From assembly GCA_031281925.1 (NCBI GenBank), contig JAITES010000095.1, forward strand, positions 1 to 24,964: a stretch of DNA of 24,964 nt, given 5' to 3'. Below are positions 6,545-14,502 of the stretch, in pieces. Made by a program: the position numbers and the translations under genes. Numbering within the stretch: the first letter of the stretch is position 1; the number at the start of each line of letters is the position of its first letter. Below the pieces are notes generated by a model. It ran no database searches. It was not told where the DNA came from and worked only from the letters and a program-made list of their open reading frames with translations. This DNA is from Treponema sp. (GTDB taxonomy: Bacteria > Spirochaetota > Spirochaetia > Treponematales > Breznakiellaceae).

Positions 6545-7693
6545 ATGTCTTTGTTGAATATCCCTTCTCCGGAGGGAGTAAAGCATGATCTCCTGGCTCT
6601 GGGCGCCCTGGTAACCAGGCTTAACCCCGGAGTTATCCCCTTTGCGGAGGCGGATCATTTTACTCTTCATGTTTCGGGGGGGGAGTATAATGTAGCGGCA
6701 AATCTTTCCAGCTGTTTCGGCATGCGGAGCGCCATTGTTTCCGCCATGGTGGATTATCCCATCGGCAAGAGGATAGAGAATGCGGTCAGGCGGGCGGGTG
6801 TGGTTCCCTACTACAGGCGTTTTGCCCATGACGGAGTTCGGGGTCCCAATATGGCTATTGTCTGGAGCGATGAAGGCCAGGGGGTGCGCCCGCCGGTAGT
6901 GTTTTATAATCGTTCCAATGAGGCCGCAGACCGCCTTAAACCGGGGGACTTTGACTGGCAGAAAATTATAGGCTCCAAAGAACAGCCGAATGTGCGCTGG
7001 TTTCATTCCGGGGGCATTTTCAGCGCTCTTTCCCCTACAACCCCGGAACTGGTCATTGAAGCCATGCAGGCCGCAAAGGCTGCCGGAGCGGTGGTTTCCT
7101 TTGACCTCAATTACCGGGCCAAGCTGTGGGCGGCGGCATCCGGGGCAAACGCCGCGGAGGATTCCGGCTCCGCACAGGCCAGTGAACGGGCGTCAAAGAT
7201 CCTTCGCAAGATCGTTTCCTATGTGGATGTACTTGTGGGAAATGAAGAGGATCTGCAGAAAGGCCTGGGAATCCGGGGCCCGGAGGTGGAAAAGGCCGCG
7301 GGAAGCCGCAAACGGGAGATGGATGCTTCGGCATTTTTCAATATGATAAAAAATGTAGTAAGGGATTTCCCCAACATCAAGGTGGTCGCCACTACTCTGC
7401 GGGAAGTTCATTCTACCAACCGTCATTCCTGGTCTGCCCTTCTCTGGTATGAAGGCAAAGAGTACAGCGCTCCTGTCTGCGAACTGGATATTTATGACCG
7501 GGTCGGCGGCGGGGATGGTTTTGCGGCGGGCCTTTTTTATGGTCTTATGAAGAATAAAAGCCCTGAAGAGGCTCTCCGGCTGGGCTGGGCTCACGGCGCC
7601 ATGCTCACTACAACTCCCGGAGATACTTCCATGGTAAGCCTTGATCAGGTAGAAGCTTTTTCTGCGGGAGGTTCCGCACGGATCCAGCGGTAG
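6545..7693 (+). CDS. PfkB-family sugar kinase, 2-keto-3-deoxygluconate kinase-like
   Basis: A 382-residue ribokinase-fold kinase. The substrate-side motif SGGEYNVAANLS (44-55) and the ATP/anion-hole signature DRVGGGDGFAAG (318-329) with catalytic base Asp324 are both present. FDLNYRAKLW (186-195) matches the FDxNxRxxLW motif common in 2-keto-3-deoxygluconate (KDG) kinases. The likely reaction is ATP-dependent phosphorylation of KDG or a related sugar acid in the cytoplasm, feeding an Entner-Doudoroff-type aldolase step; no aldolase is in the window. An insertion of about 30 residues with low-complexity Ala/Ser/Glu (196-216) precedes the VGNEED motif and makes the protein somewhat longer than usual. 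There is no Shine-Dalgarno before the ATG, and a promoter lies immediately upstream. It reads away from the small hypothetical gene. Confidence 0.85.
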   Translation: MSLLNIPSPEGVKHDLLALGALVTRLNPGVIPFAEADHFTLHVSGGEYNVAANLSSCFGMRSAIVSAMVDYPIGKRIENAVRRAGVVPYYRRFAHDGVRGPNMAIVWSDEGQGVRPPVVFYNRSNEAADRLKPGDFDWQKIIGSKEQPNVRWFHSGGIFSALSPTTPELVIEAMQAAKAAGAVVSFDLNYRAKLWAAASGANAAEDSGSAQASERASKILRKIVSYVDVLVGNEEDLQKGLGIRGPEVEKAAGSRKREMDASAFFNMIKNVVRDFPNIKVVATTLREVHSTNRHSWSALLWYEGKEYSAPVCELDIYDRVGGGDGFAAGLFYGLMKNKSPEEALRLGWAHGAMLTTTPGDTSMVSLDQVEAFSAGGSARIQR

Positions 7694-7701
7694 AATGACA
7701 A

Positions 7702-7707
7702 TATAAT
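7702..7707 (+). promoter_or_regulatory. Possible -10 element upstream of the signalling gene
   Basis: A perfect TATAAT lies in the 35-base gap between the kinase stop and the signalling gene. No good -35 is found at 16-18 bp. If used, it gives a leader of about 15 bases that still contains the AAGG binding site before the ATG at 7729. Confidence 0.3.
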
Positions 7708-7728
7708 GTTTGAAAAAGAAGGTAAGTC

Positions 7729-9045
7729 ATGATTTTAGGAGTACTTAATTCCGACCCGGTCATAAAAAAACTTGTTGAAGACGCTTTCAGTTCCAATACA
7801 AGGCATGAATATAATCCCCGTTTTTTTACCGGTCATGATGAAATACTTGAATTTCTCAATTTTGATCTTCCGGAAATTGTAATTATCAATTTCTCCGATC
7901 CGAAAATAGACATCGAAAACGTTATTTCCCATATCAAGGAAGACAAGTGGATTCTTAACTTCGGCATCATCGGCCTTTATTCCAACGAAAAAGACGAGGA
8001 AGAAGCGCTGCTCAAAAAATATATGGCCATCAATCTTCTTACCATGCTGGACAACTTCAGAATCCGCAGCCACCTTATGAAAAGTGTTCAGATTATCGAG
8101 CAGAACTACCAGATCATCTTCCAGCAGGAGTTCACCCGGAATCTTTTGGACGGCGCCTCGGGAGCTTTTACCATCGAAAATGACCTTTTGGCTGTTCCTC
8201 TCTTTGCGGGTATCGGCTCCACTATCCTTGCCCAGAGGGGTCTTATCAGGGCGGAAAACAAGATGCACCTTCAGCTTGCCCTGGGGGAACTCATTATCAA
8301 CGCCATTGAGCACGGGAACTGCGGCATTACCTACGATGAAAAAACCATCGGCATGGAAAACGGTCTTTCGGTGGTGGATCTGGTTTCCCTCAAATGCAAG
8401 GATCCCTTAATCCGCGGGAAAAAGGTGGAATTTCAGTGGGAAATACAGAATGATAAATCTGTCTTTATTATCCGGGATGAGGGGAAGGGTTTCGATGTAA
8501 AAGCCCACCTCAAAAAGATTGCAAAACAGGACATGATGAGCCTTCATGGCCGGGGCATCAGAATGGCGAGTCTTTTTTCAAGCAGTCTTAGCTACAATGA
8601 CAGGGGAAACCAGGTAACCCTGGAGGTTCAGCACGAGGCTGATGTAGAGCATGAAGTTCCTGTCGGTTTTTCAAAGGAAGAAGTGGTGACTGTTAAACGG
8701 GGAGATATAGTTCTCCGGGAAGACGAGCCTTCCGATTATCTTTATTATATCGCTTCCGGTACGTATTCGGTGTTCCATAACCTGAAGAAAGTAGGTTCCC
8801 TTTCTCCCCAGGATATCTTCATGGGCGAGATGGCGTTCCTTCTGAATCAGCGCAGAAGCGCTTCCGTGAGGGCTGACGGGCCGGGTAAACTTATACTTAT
8901 TACACGCAAGGCCTTTGTTTCCATTGTCCGGGAATATCCGCATTACGGGATCTTCCTGTCAAAATTGCTGGCAAAACGGCTTGTCCGCAGCAACGATCAG
9001 AATGCTGCGCTTATGGGAAAACTCAACGAAAAAGGTAACGATTAG
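7729..9045 (+). CDS. Pseudoreceiver / RsbW-type ATPase / cyclic-nucleotide-binding fusion protein
   Basis: A 438-residue cytoplasmic signalling protein with three parts. Residues 1-115 look like a CheY-type receiver fold whose phospho-acceptor position in IVIINFSDP is Asn54 instead of Asp, so it is probably not phosphorylated. Residues 150-305 are a GHKL ATPase of the anti-sigma/RsbW kind: N-box with Glu187 and Asn191 (GELIINAIEHGN), G1 box RDEGKGFD (249-256) and G2 box HGRGIRMA (273-280); no histidine phospho-acceptor domain is seen. Residues 308-425 are a cNMP-binding domain with an apparently intact phosphate cassette (GEMAFLLNQRRSASVRA, Glu367 and Arg376). The inferred role is gating a serine-kinase or anti-sigma activity by a cyclic nucleotide. 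The start has AAGG five to eight bases upstream. The next gene starts 9 bases after its stop, so the two form an operon. Confidence 0.8.
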   Translation: MILGVLNSDPVIKKLVEDAFSSNTRHEYNPRFFTGHDEILEFLNFDLPEIVIINFSDPKIDIENVISHIKEDKWILNFGIIGLYSNEKDEEEALLKKYMAINLLTMLDNFRIRSHLMKSVQIIEQNYQIIFQQEFTRNLLDGASGAFTIENDLLAVPLFAGIGSTILAQRGLIRAENKMHLQLALGELIINAIEHGNCGITYDEKTIGMENGLSVVDLVSLKCKDPLIRGKKVEFQWEIQNDKSVFIIRDEGKGFDVKAHLKKIAKQDMMSLHGRGIRMASLFSSSLSYNDRGNQVTLEVQHEADVEHEVPVGFSKEEVVTVKRGDIVLREDEPSDYLYYIASGTYSVFHNLKKVGSLSPQDIFMGEMAFLLNQRRSASVRADGPGKLILITRKAFVSIVREYPHYGIFLSKLLAKRLVRSNDQNAALMGKLNEKGND

Positions 9046-9054
9046 GGGGAAAAA

Positions 9055-9339
9055 ATGGCAACCGTTGAAGAATTGAGAGAAACACTGGAGGCATTATCAA
9101 ACAAAATTGCTTCTGCGGGAGAAGGGGCAGTGGCAGAACTGGACACTGTCAGTAAACTTGCCGCCGAAGCCGGCAGTTTGGGCATGAAGGCGGGAAAGCA
9201 GCTGCTGGACAATCTGGCCGCTTCTCTGCAGTCTGTAAAAGACGGCAAGTCTCATGTTGACAGCATACAGGTTAGGATTACGGCTCTGGACTTTTATCTA
9301 AACAAGATCAAGGGCGGCTCAAGCGAAGAAGAGCTGTAA
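9055..9339 (+). CDS. Small all-helical protein, unknown function
   Basis: A 94-residue protein predicted by eye to be almost entirely helical, with heptad-like hydrophobics (VEELRETLEALSNKI, then AELDTVSKLAAEAGSL, then KQLLDNLAASLQSV and ITALDFYLNKI) and an acidic tail. It resembles a three- or four-helix bundle or coiled coil. It lacks signal peptide, cysteines and any HxxK-type phosphotransfer motif. The AGGGGG binding site overlaps the stop codon of the preceding signalling gene, so translation is likely coupled. It is a plausible partner of the ATPase/cNMP sensor, for example an adaptor. That is inference from position only. Confidence 0.65.
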   Translation: MATVEELRETLEALSNKIASAGEGAVAELDTVSKLAAEAGSLGMKAGKQLLDNLAASLQSVKDGKSHVDSIQVRITALDFYLNKIKGGSSEEEL

Positions 9340-9363
9340 TTTCTCCCCAAAGAGTGACTCAAT

Positions 9364-10431
9364 ATGGAAAAAAAGGTCAAGGTTTGTATACTCTTCGGGG
9401 GGAAATCGGCGGAACACGAAGTGTCCCTTCAATCGGCAAAAAACATTTATGAGGCCCTGGACAGGAACAAGTATGAACCCATGCTGGTGGGAATTACCAA
9501 AGCGGGGCGCTGGGTACGGGGAGAGGCTTCGCAGTTTCTCCTGAATGCAGAAGATCCCGGCAGGATAAAGCTTATTGAAAATGGAGAGCCGGTGTCCCTT
9601 ATTTCGGACAAGGCCCCGCCGGTGGATGTGGTTTTTCCTGTCCTTCACGGCCCCTTTGGGGAAGACGGCACAGTGCAGGGGCTGCTCAAGCTGGCCGGAC
9701 TTCCCTTTGTAGGTTCATCGGTTCTCGGTTCCGCCGTCGGCATGGACAAGGATGTGATGAAGCGGCTTCTCCGGGATGCACGCGTCCCCATCGGCAGGTA
9801 CCGGGCCCTGCAATCCCATGAAAAGTTTCCTTCCTATGAAGAAGTAAGCGCCGAATTGGGGGAGATTCTCTTTATAAAACCCGCCAATATGGGGTCTTCC
9901 GTGGGTGTTTCCAAGGTTCATAACAGGGAAGAGTACCATGCCGCTTTGGAAAATGCCTTCCGCTATGATACCAAACTGGTCATAGAGGAATTCATAAAAG
10001 GCCGCGAGATTGAATGTTCGGTTTTGGGAAACGAAGAGGCAATAGCCAGCCTTCCCGGCGAGATCTTTGCAAGCCACGAGTTCTACTCTTACGAGGCCAA
10101 GTATCTCGATGAAAAGGGGGCGGTTCTCAAAATTCCCGCCGATCTGCCTCCGGAAATCATAAAGGAAGTGCAGGATCTGGCGGTAAAGACTTTCCATACC
10201 CTCTGCTGCGAGGGCCTCTCCAGGGTGGATTTCTTTGTCCGGGAGGAAGGAAGCGCCAGGGTCGTCGTGAACGAGATTAACACCATGCCGGGCTTTACAC
10301 GGATCAGCATGTATCCCAAGCTCTGGGAAGCCAGCGGCATTTCCTATTCCGAACTAATCGACCGCCTTATTCAGCTTGCCTTGCAGCGCTTTGCCAAAGA
10401 AAGCAAACTGAAAACCAGTTATCTGAATTAG
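9364..10431 (+). CDS. ddl: D-alanine--D-alanine ligase
   Basis: A 355-residue ATP-grasp ligase that joins two D-alanines for peptidoglycan precursors in the cytoplasm. It shows the N-terminal FGGKSAEHEVSL (11-22) with Glu17, VLHGPFGEDGTVQGLL (93-108), the ATP-grasp stretches IKPANMGSSVGVSK (171-184) and EEFIKGREIECSVLG (208-222), the omega loop EFYSYEAKYLDEKG (239-252) with Lys246 and Tyr247, and the C-terminal VNEINTMPGFT (302-312) with the metal-binding Glu and Asn. Tyr247 is what D-Ala-D-Ala enzymes carry, whereas D-lactate-using ligases replace it. Length and order match DdlA/DdlB. The ribosome binding site (AAAGAG) is modest. It follows the helical protein by 24 bases and is probably in the same transcript. 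It converges on the thioesterase. Confidence 0.95.
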   Translation: MEKKVKVCILFGGKSAEHEVSLQSAKNIYEALDRNKYEPMLVGITKAGRWVRGEASQFLLNAEDPGRIKLIENGEPVSLISDKAPPVDVVFPVLHGPFGEDGTVQGLLKLAGLPFVGSSVLGSAVGMDKDVMKRLLRDARVPIGRYRALQSHEKFPSYEEVSAELGEILFIKPANMGSSVGVSKVHNREEYHAALENAFRYDTKLVIEEFIKGREIECSVLGNEEAIASLPGEIFASHEFYSYEAKYLDEKGAVLKIPADLPPEIIKEVQDLAVKTFHTLCCEGLSRVDFFVREEGSARVVVNEINTMPGFTRISMYPKLWEASGISYSELIDRLIQLALQRFAKESKLKTSYLN

Positions 10432-10454
10432 TGTCTGGGGAACTGCGCAACGCC

Positions 10455-10865
10455 TTACTTTTCCGGTTCGGCGGGGGGCTTTAGGCCCGGAAGATCCCAT
10501 TCGGCGGGAATCCTCGTAGGCATGCCTCTGGAATCCACGAAAGCCCAGGTAACTTTTGCGCTGATCAGCAGATCTTCCCCCCGCCAAATCTCCTGGGCAA
10601 CCGTTCCCGATACGGCGCCCTTTTTGATCGCCCAGGTTTTTATGAGTAACTCTTCATCGGTAACGGCGGATTTTTTATAATCGATCTCTATCCGGGCTAT
10701 ATAGACCCCGTAACCGGCCTTGAACGCGGCCGGGTAATCGAAACCCACATCCTTAAGGTATTCATAGCGGGCATATTCCAGATAGTTAAGATAGTTGGCG
10801 TTGTTCACATGACCGTAACTGTCGCACTCATAGGTACGGACTCTCAATGTGCATTGGCTAATCAT
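10455..10865 (-). CDS. 4HBT-family acyl-CoA thioesterase (YbgC-like)
   Basis: A 136-residue hot-dog-fold thioesterase. The family hallmark is at the N-terminus: CDSYGHVNNANYLNYLEYAR (14-33), with the catalytic Asp15 and His19, followed by IARIEIDYKKSA and the long central strands. Members hydrolyse short- or medium-chain acyl-CoA or aromatic acyl-CoA in the cytoplasm as tetramers; the substrate cannot be read. The start is the ATG at 10865, because the hot-dog fold begins there; a longer upstream frame reads through the intergenic promoter with unconvincing residues. There is no Shine-Dalgarno. A good promoter lies so close that the mRNA would begin at the ATG. It ends 23 bases from the convergent ddl stop. 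Confidence 0.85.
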   Translation of the reverse strand: MISQCTLRVRTYECDSYGHVNNANYLNYLEYARYEYLKDVGFDYPAAFKAGYGVYIARIEIDYKKSAVTDEELLIKTWAIKKGAVSGTVAQEIWRGEDLLISAKVTWAFVDSRGMPTRIPAEWDLPGLKPPAEPEK

Positions 10866-10871
10866 ACATGT

Positions 10872-10900
10872 AGTATATCCGGTGATGGACTGCGTGGCAA
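10872..10900 (-). promoter_or_regulatory. Promoter of the thioesterase gene, leaderless arrangement
   Basis: On the minus strand TTGCCA (10895-10900) and TATACT (10872-10877) are exactly 17 bp apart. Six bases (ACATGT) separate the -10 from the ATG at 10865. This is the best-looking promoter in the window and lacks room for a ribosome binding site. Confidence 0.6.
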
Positions 10901-10966
10901 TGAGACGCCTTCCATGAGCAATACAAATGAAAATTTTAAGGTTGGCATTTCTCCCGCGGAAGGGCT

Positions 10967-11827
10967 TTAATCCCTGAAGTAGGCGATACGGTAGTCTGCC
11001 GCAGATCTGAAACCGATACGGCTGTAGACCCGGCGGGCCGCGGTGTTGCGTTTCTTTACAAAGAGGGAAATTCCCCAGCCCTGTTTGAAAAGGTTTAAGG
11101 AAAATTCCGCGCACATCCGCCGGGCGATGCCCAGGCCCCGGAAATCGGGATGCACATACACCCCCCCAATCTGGCAGCGGGTAAAAGAAACGGCGCTTGT
11201 GTTGATCTTCCCCACAAGCCGGCCTCCGTAATCCGCCGTCATGATCCGTTCATGTTTTACTATCTGTTCCAGATTGAGGCGGCAGGCAGCCGGATTGAAT
11301 TGGGAAAAGGCGGGGAGCACTTCCTCCCTGTCGTAGGCTGACTGTAATTCAAAGAGGGCGTCCATGTCGGTGATGTCCGGGGCACGGATGATCAGTCCCG
11401 GCGGCCCGGCGGAGAGGTTTTCCCTTTCGGGCGGATTGTCCAGCGCCATAAGGTCATAGTCGAGGCTTTCGTTAATATCATAGCCCAGGGCGCTCATGCC
11501 CTGTTCCAGAGAAAATTCCTCCTGAGCCAGGCCCTGTATCGAGTGTATATGCACCTTAAAAAGGAAACGGCTTAAGAATTTCGGCAGGGGCGTGTTCAGG
11601 TTTCCGTTAAAAACAGGGAAGAGGGACTGTTTCCAGTGGATCAGCAGGGCATTAAAATGTCCCGCTTCATCCAGAACCCATACATGATTCCCCCGTTCTC
11701 CCCGGCGGAGGAAACGGCTGGAAGCCCCGACACAGAACTTCTCCCTGTTCCGTAGTATTGATTCGACCGCCGGGGCTTCCCTGTCCCCGATCCTGCGCCA
11801 GCGCCGCCTTCCGGCGGTTTTATTCAT
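10967..11827 (-). CDS. GNAT-family N-acetyltransferase
   Basis: A 286-residue protein with an N-terminal domain of about 150 residues that I do not recognise, and a C-terminal GNAT acetyltransferase domain. The acetyl-CoA-binding motif A is clear near residues 225-245: IGGVYVHPDFRGLGIARRM, with the R-G-L-G-I-A pyrophosphate loop, followed by a beta-bulge region and FVKKRNTAARRVYSRIGF, the usual motif B. It would transfer an acetyl group from acetyl-CoA to an unknown amine. The ATG at 11827 is chosen for its GGGAGG site seven bases upstream; it overlaps the end of the GH3 gene by 8 bases, so translation is coupled. Sitting third in an operon after thioredoxin reductase and a NagZ-like hydrolase, it may act on a cell-wall sugar or peptide, which is speculation. 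Confidence 0.8.
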   Translation of the reverse strand: MNKTAGRRRWRRIGDREAPAVESILRNREKFCVGASSRFLRRGERGNHVWVLDEAGHFNALLIHWKQSLFPVFNGNLNTPLPKFLSRFLFKVHIHSIQGLAQEEFSLEQGMSALGYDINESLDYDLMALDNPPERENLSAGPPGLIIRAPDITDMDALFELQSAYDREEVLPAFSQFNPAACRLNLEQIVKHERIMTADYGGRLVGKINTSAVSFTRCQIGGVYVHPDFRGLGIARRMCAEFSLNLFKQGWGISLFVKKRNTAARRVYSRIGFRSAADYRIAYFRD

Positions 11828-13460
11828 AGGGAAGCCTCCCCCTGCCGGGGACACGGCCCAGAATGACGGAAAAGCCCGCGACAAAGGATTCCGGGGCATA
11901 GCTGTAGACCGCAAGAACCGCATCCACCCAGGAGACCTGCTCCAGATATACCGGATTTAAGACCGAAAGAACGATGATCCGTTTTTTAAGGGGTTCAAGA
12001 CTCCTTAACATGGGAAGGTCTGTCCCGTCGGAAAGGCAGAAGATGACGGTATCGGCGTTACGGGCATAGGAGACAAGTTCAGAAGTTCCCCGCGATGAGG
12101 AATACCAGTAGGAAACGGCTCCGGGGAAGGCTTTTCTTCCTGCCTGGAAAAAGTCTTCATACCGGCCGGCCAGCAGCACCCTGCCCGCTTTTTCGGCGTT
12201 CGTGGGGATCGCCGCGGGCCTTATCACGGTAACGCTCCGGGCCGCCAGATCCAGGAAAAAGGCCGAACCTTTTGGATCGGGAAGCTCACTCTCAATTTTT
12301 TTCAGATCCGGTACGGGGGGAACCGAAGTTTCTCCCCGCAGATATTGAAGCTTTAATTTCAGCGTCCGGCGGCATGCGTCCCTCACGCGATTCCGGAAGG
12401 CTTCATCGGTTTTCATGGCCTCCCGCAGAGTCGTCCACACAGGATCGAAGAGACTGGGGGTTTTGGACAGCATGATCACATCGTTTCCCGCCATAAGGGC
12501 CTGCCGTGCCGCCCTGGAAAGGCTTCCCGCCCAGGTGGTAGCTCCGTTCATCATGAGATCATCGGTAATGATGATACCCTTAAAGCCTATCCGTTCCCTC
12601 AGTACCTCATCCAGGAAGTATGATGAAAGGGAGGCCGGCGCATCGGCAGCCTGTGTATTTGGAAAGGAAAGGTGGCCGCTCATCACCGCGGGAAGTCCTT
12701 CCTTCGCCATTATCCGGTAGGGGCTCAGTTCCCTGTCCCAGAGCACTTCAAAGCTTGCGTCGATCCGGGGCAGTACCCCATGGGAATCCAGGCCTGTATC
12801 CCCGTGGCCGGGATAATGTTTGGCGGTGGGAATCACCCCGGCGGCCTGCTGCCCCTTCATAAAGGCGGCCCCCAGAATTCCCGTCCGTACCGGATCGCTT
12901 CCAAAGGCCCTTGTCCCGATAAGGGTAGATTCCCTGTTGGTAAAGAGATCCACCGTGGGCGCAAAGTTCATGTTGATCCCCAGGAGCGCCAGTTCCTTTG
13001 CTATATAGTAACCGGAAAGGTACGCGTCCCTGGGGACGCCGGAGGCTCCTATGGCCATGTTTCCCGGAGTTTCGCTGGTGCTGCCCTTTACATGGCGTAT
13101 CCAGCCCCCTTCCTGATCGGTAGCCACAAGGAGAGGTATGCCGTAAGTCCCCGCGAGGCTGACCTTTTGCAGTTCTCCCACCGTTTGGGCAAGACGCCGG
13201 GTGTCTCCGGTATTCCAGCCGAAGATCTTTACCCCGCCGATATGTCTATCCCTGATCCAGTCCATGATGAGGGGCGAAGGCTCCGCTCCCACCCAGCCCA
13301 GCATAAAAACCTGGGCCAGGGCTTCTTCATCGCTCATGGCGCGGGTCAGTTCAAGCGCCAGTGTTTCAGGCGGCAGGGGATCTTCAAATGAAAGTGCGGG
13401 GATTTGGGCCCGGAGTACAAAAAACAGGCTTAAAAGAAAGAGAAATTTGACAGCCTTCAT
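11820..13460 (-). CDS. GH3 beta-N-acetylhexosaminidase, NagZ-like, exported
   Basis: A 546-residue glycoside hydrolase family 3 protein. It has an N-terminal signal peptide (MKAVKF plus hydrophobic core to about residue 18), the ATDQEGG motif (113-119), the NagZ-type signature KHYPGHGDTGLDSH (214-227) whose Asp-His pair acts as general acid/base, and the nucleophile region GIIITDDLMM (295-304) with Asp300. The presence of the KH(F/Y)PGHG...DSH loop favours N-acetylglucosaminidases over GH3 beta-glucosidases. A further domain of about 180 residues follows. Export suggests a periplasmic or envelope role, splitting GlcNAc from muropeptides or chitin-derived sugars, unlike cytosolic E. coli NagZ. 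The ATG at 13460 shares one base with the TGA of trxB (TGATG), and the GNAT gene overlaps its 3' end, giving a tight three-gene operon. Confidence 0.85.
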   Translation of the reverse strand: MKAVKFLFLLSLFFVLRAQIPALSFEDPLPPETLALELTRAMSDEEALAQVFMLGWVGAEPSPLIMDWIRDRHIGGVKIFGWNTGDTRRLAQTVGELQKVSLAGTYGIPLLVATDQEGGWIRHVKGSTSETPGNMAIGASGVPRDAYLSGYYIAKELALLGINMNFAPTVDLFTNRESTLIGTRAFGSDPVRTGILGAAFMKGQQAAGVIPTAKHYPGHGDTGLDSHGVLPRIDASFEVLWDRELSPYRIMAKEGLPAVMSGHLSFPNTQAADAPASLSSYFLDEVLRERIGFKGIIITDDLMMNGATTWAGSLSRAARQALMAGNDVIMLSKTPSLFDPVWTTLREAMKTDEAFRNRVRDACRRTLKLKLQYLRGETSVPPVPDLKKIESELPDPKGSAFFLDLAARSVTVIRPAAIPTNAEKAGRVLLAGRYEDFFQAGRKAFPGAVSYWYSSSRGTSELVSYARNADTVIFCLSDGTDLPMLRSLEPLKKRIIVLSVLNPVYLEQVSWVDAVLAVYSYAPESFVAGFSVILGRVPGRGRLPYE

Positions 13461-14440
13461 CAATATGCGGAGCCTTTGAGTTCCTCGATATAACGGGCGG
13501 CGCTGTGCGCGGCCGAGGCTCCGTCTCCGCAGGCCGTTACCACCTGCCGGAAAGTCCCGGCCCGGATATCCCCCGCGGCAAAGAGGCCGGGCAAACCGGT
13601 GGCCATATTCTGATCGGTTATGACATAGCCCGATTCGTCAAAGGCCAGGCCGGGAAGCTCGTTCACTTTGAGCAAGCCTGTCTGGGGGATGGTTCCCGCA
13701 AAGATAAAGACCGCATCGGTTTCCTCTTCGTAAGAGTCTCCTCCGGAGGCCTTCCCCAAAATAACGGAATTTACCCGTTTGGATTCTTTCCCCCGAATCT
13801 CAAGAAGTACCGTGTTGAAGCGTACATCAATGGCGGGGTTTTTAAGTACCTGTTCGGCAATGGAGGCCTGGGCCCGGAAACGATCCCTCCGATGCACCAG
13901 CACGACCTTGCTTGCCAGCCGGGAAAGATAGAGGGCCTCATCGCACGCGGCATCCCCGCCGCCGATAACAAACATCTTCTTTCCTTTGAAGAAAGGCCCG
14001 TCGCAGGTAGCGCAGTAGGAAACTCCCCGGCCGAAGAATTCCTTCTCTCCGGGAACTTCCAGAAGCCGGGGTTTGGAGCCTGTCGCAAGGATAACTGCCG
14101 GGGAGATGAGGAGTTTTCCTTCTGCCATGCCCAGAATAAAGCTGCCGCCCTCTTTTTTAAGAGAAGCGACCGTATCATACACAAAGGAGGCCCCGAATTG
14201 TTCGGCCTGTTTCTGGAGATCCTGGGCAAAATCGAAGCCAGAAGGCACTCCCTCTCCATGGCGGAGATAACCGGGATAGTTTTCCAGTTCACCGATAAGC
14301 AGGGCCTGGCCGCCGGGGGCAAGCTGTTCGATGATAAGCGTTTTGAGGTTTGTCCTGGCGCCGTACTGGGCTGCCGTAAGTCCCGCAGGCCCCGCGCCGA
14401 TTATTATCAAATCGGCGGATTGTGTTTGTGTATCAGTCAT
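13460..14440 (-). CDS. trxB: Thioredoxin reductase
   Basis: A 326-residue flavoprotein that uses NADPH to reduce thioredoxin in the cytoplasm. FAD-binding GAGPAG is at 15-20, the redox-active CATC at 143-146, the NADPH-binding GGGDAA at 160-165, VHRRDRFRA at 182-190 with the arginines that favour NADPH over NADH, and the C-terminal FAD motif FAAGDIR near 290. Length is typical. It is the first gene of an operon with the GH3 and GNAT genes, an odd pairing in function. The ATG at 14440 is preceded by GGCCGTTCCAAAA, a 13-mer also seen in the hairpin at 330-360, and by AGAGG about 10 bases away, a weak binding site. It is divergent from the transglutaminase-like gene, with 62 bases between starts. 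Confidence 0.95.
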   Translation of the reverse strand: MTDTQTQSADLIIIGAGPAGLTAAQYGARTNLKTLIIEQLAPGGQALLIGELENYPGYLRHGEGVPSGFDFAQDLQKQAEQFGASFVYDTVASLKKEGGSFILGMAEGKLLISPAVILATGSKPRLLEVPGEKEFFGRGVSYCATCDGPFFKGKKMFVIGGGDAACDEALYLSRLASKVVLVHRRDRFRAQASIAEQVLKNPAIDVRFNTVLLEIRGKESKRVNSVILGKASGGDSYEEETDAVFIFAGTIPQTGLLKVNELPGLAFDESGYVITDQNMATGLPGLFAAGDIRAGTFRQVVTACGDGASAAHSAARYIEELKGSAY

Positions 14441-14466
14441 TTTGGAACGGCCTCTCGTAATAATTC

Positions 14467-14495
14467 TTTTGTTTCTATCATTTTAATTGTATTAT
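14467..14495 (+). promoter_or_regulatory. Candidate promoter of the transglutaminase-like gene
   Basis: TATTAT (14490-14495) lies seven bases before the ATG at 14503. The -35 side is poor: TTTTGT at 17 bp or TTGTTT at 15 bp. The 62-base gap shared with divergent trxB is AT-rich. No Shine-Dalgarno is seen. Confidence 0.35.
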
Positions 14496-14502
14496 TGGAA
14501 TC

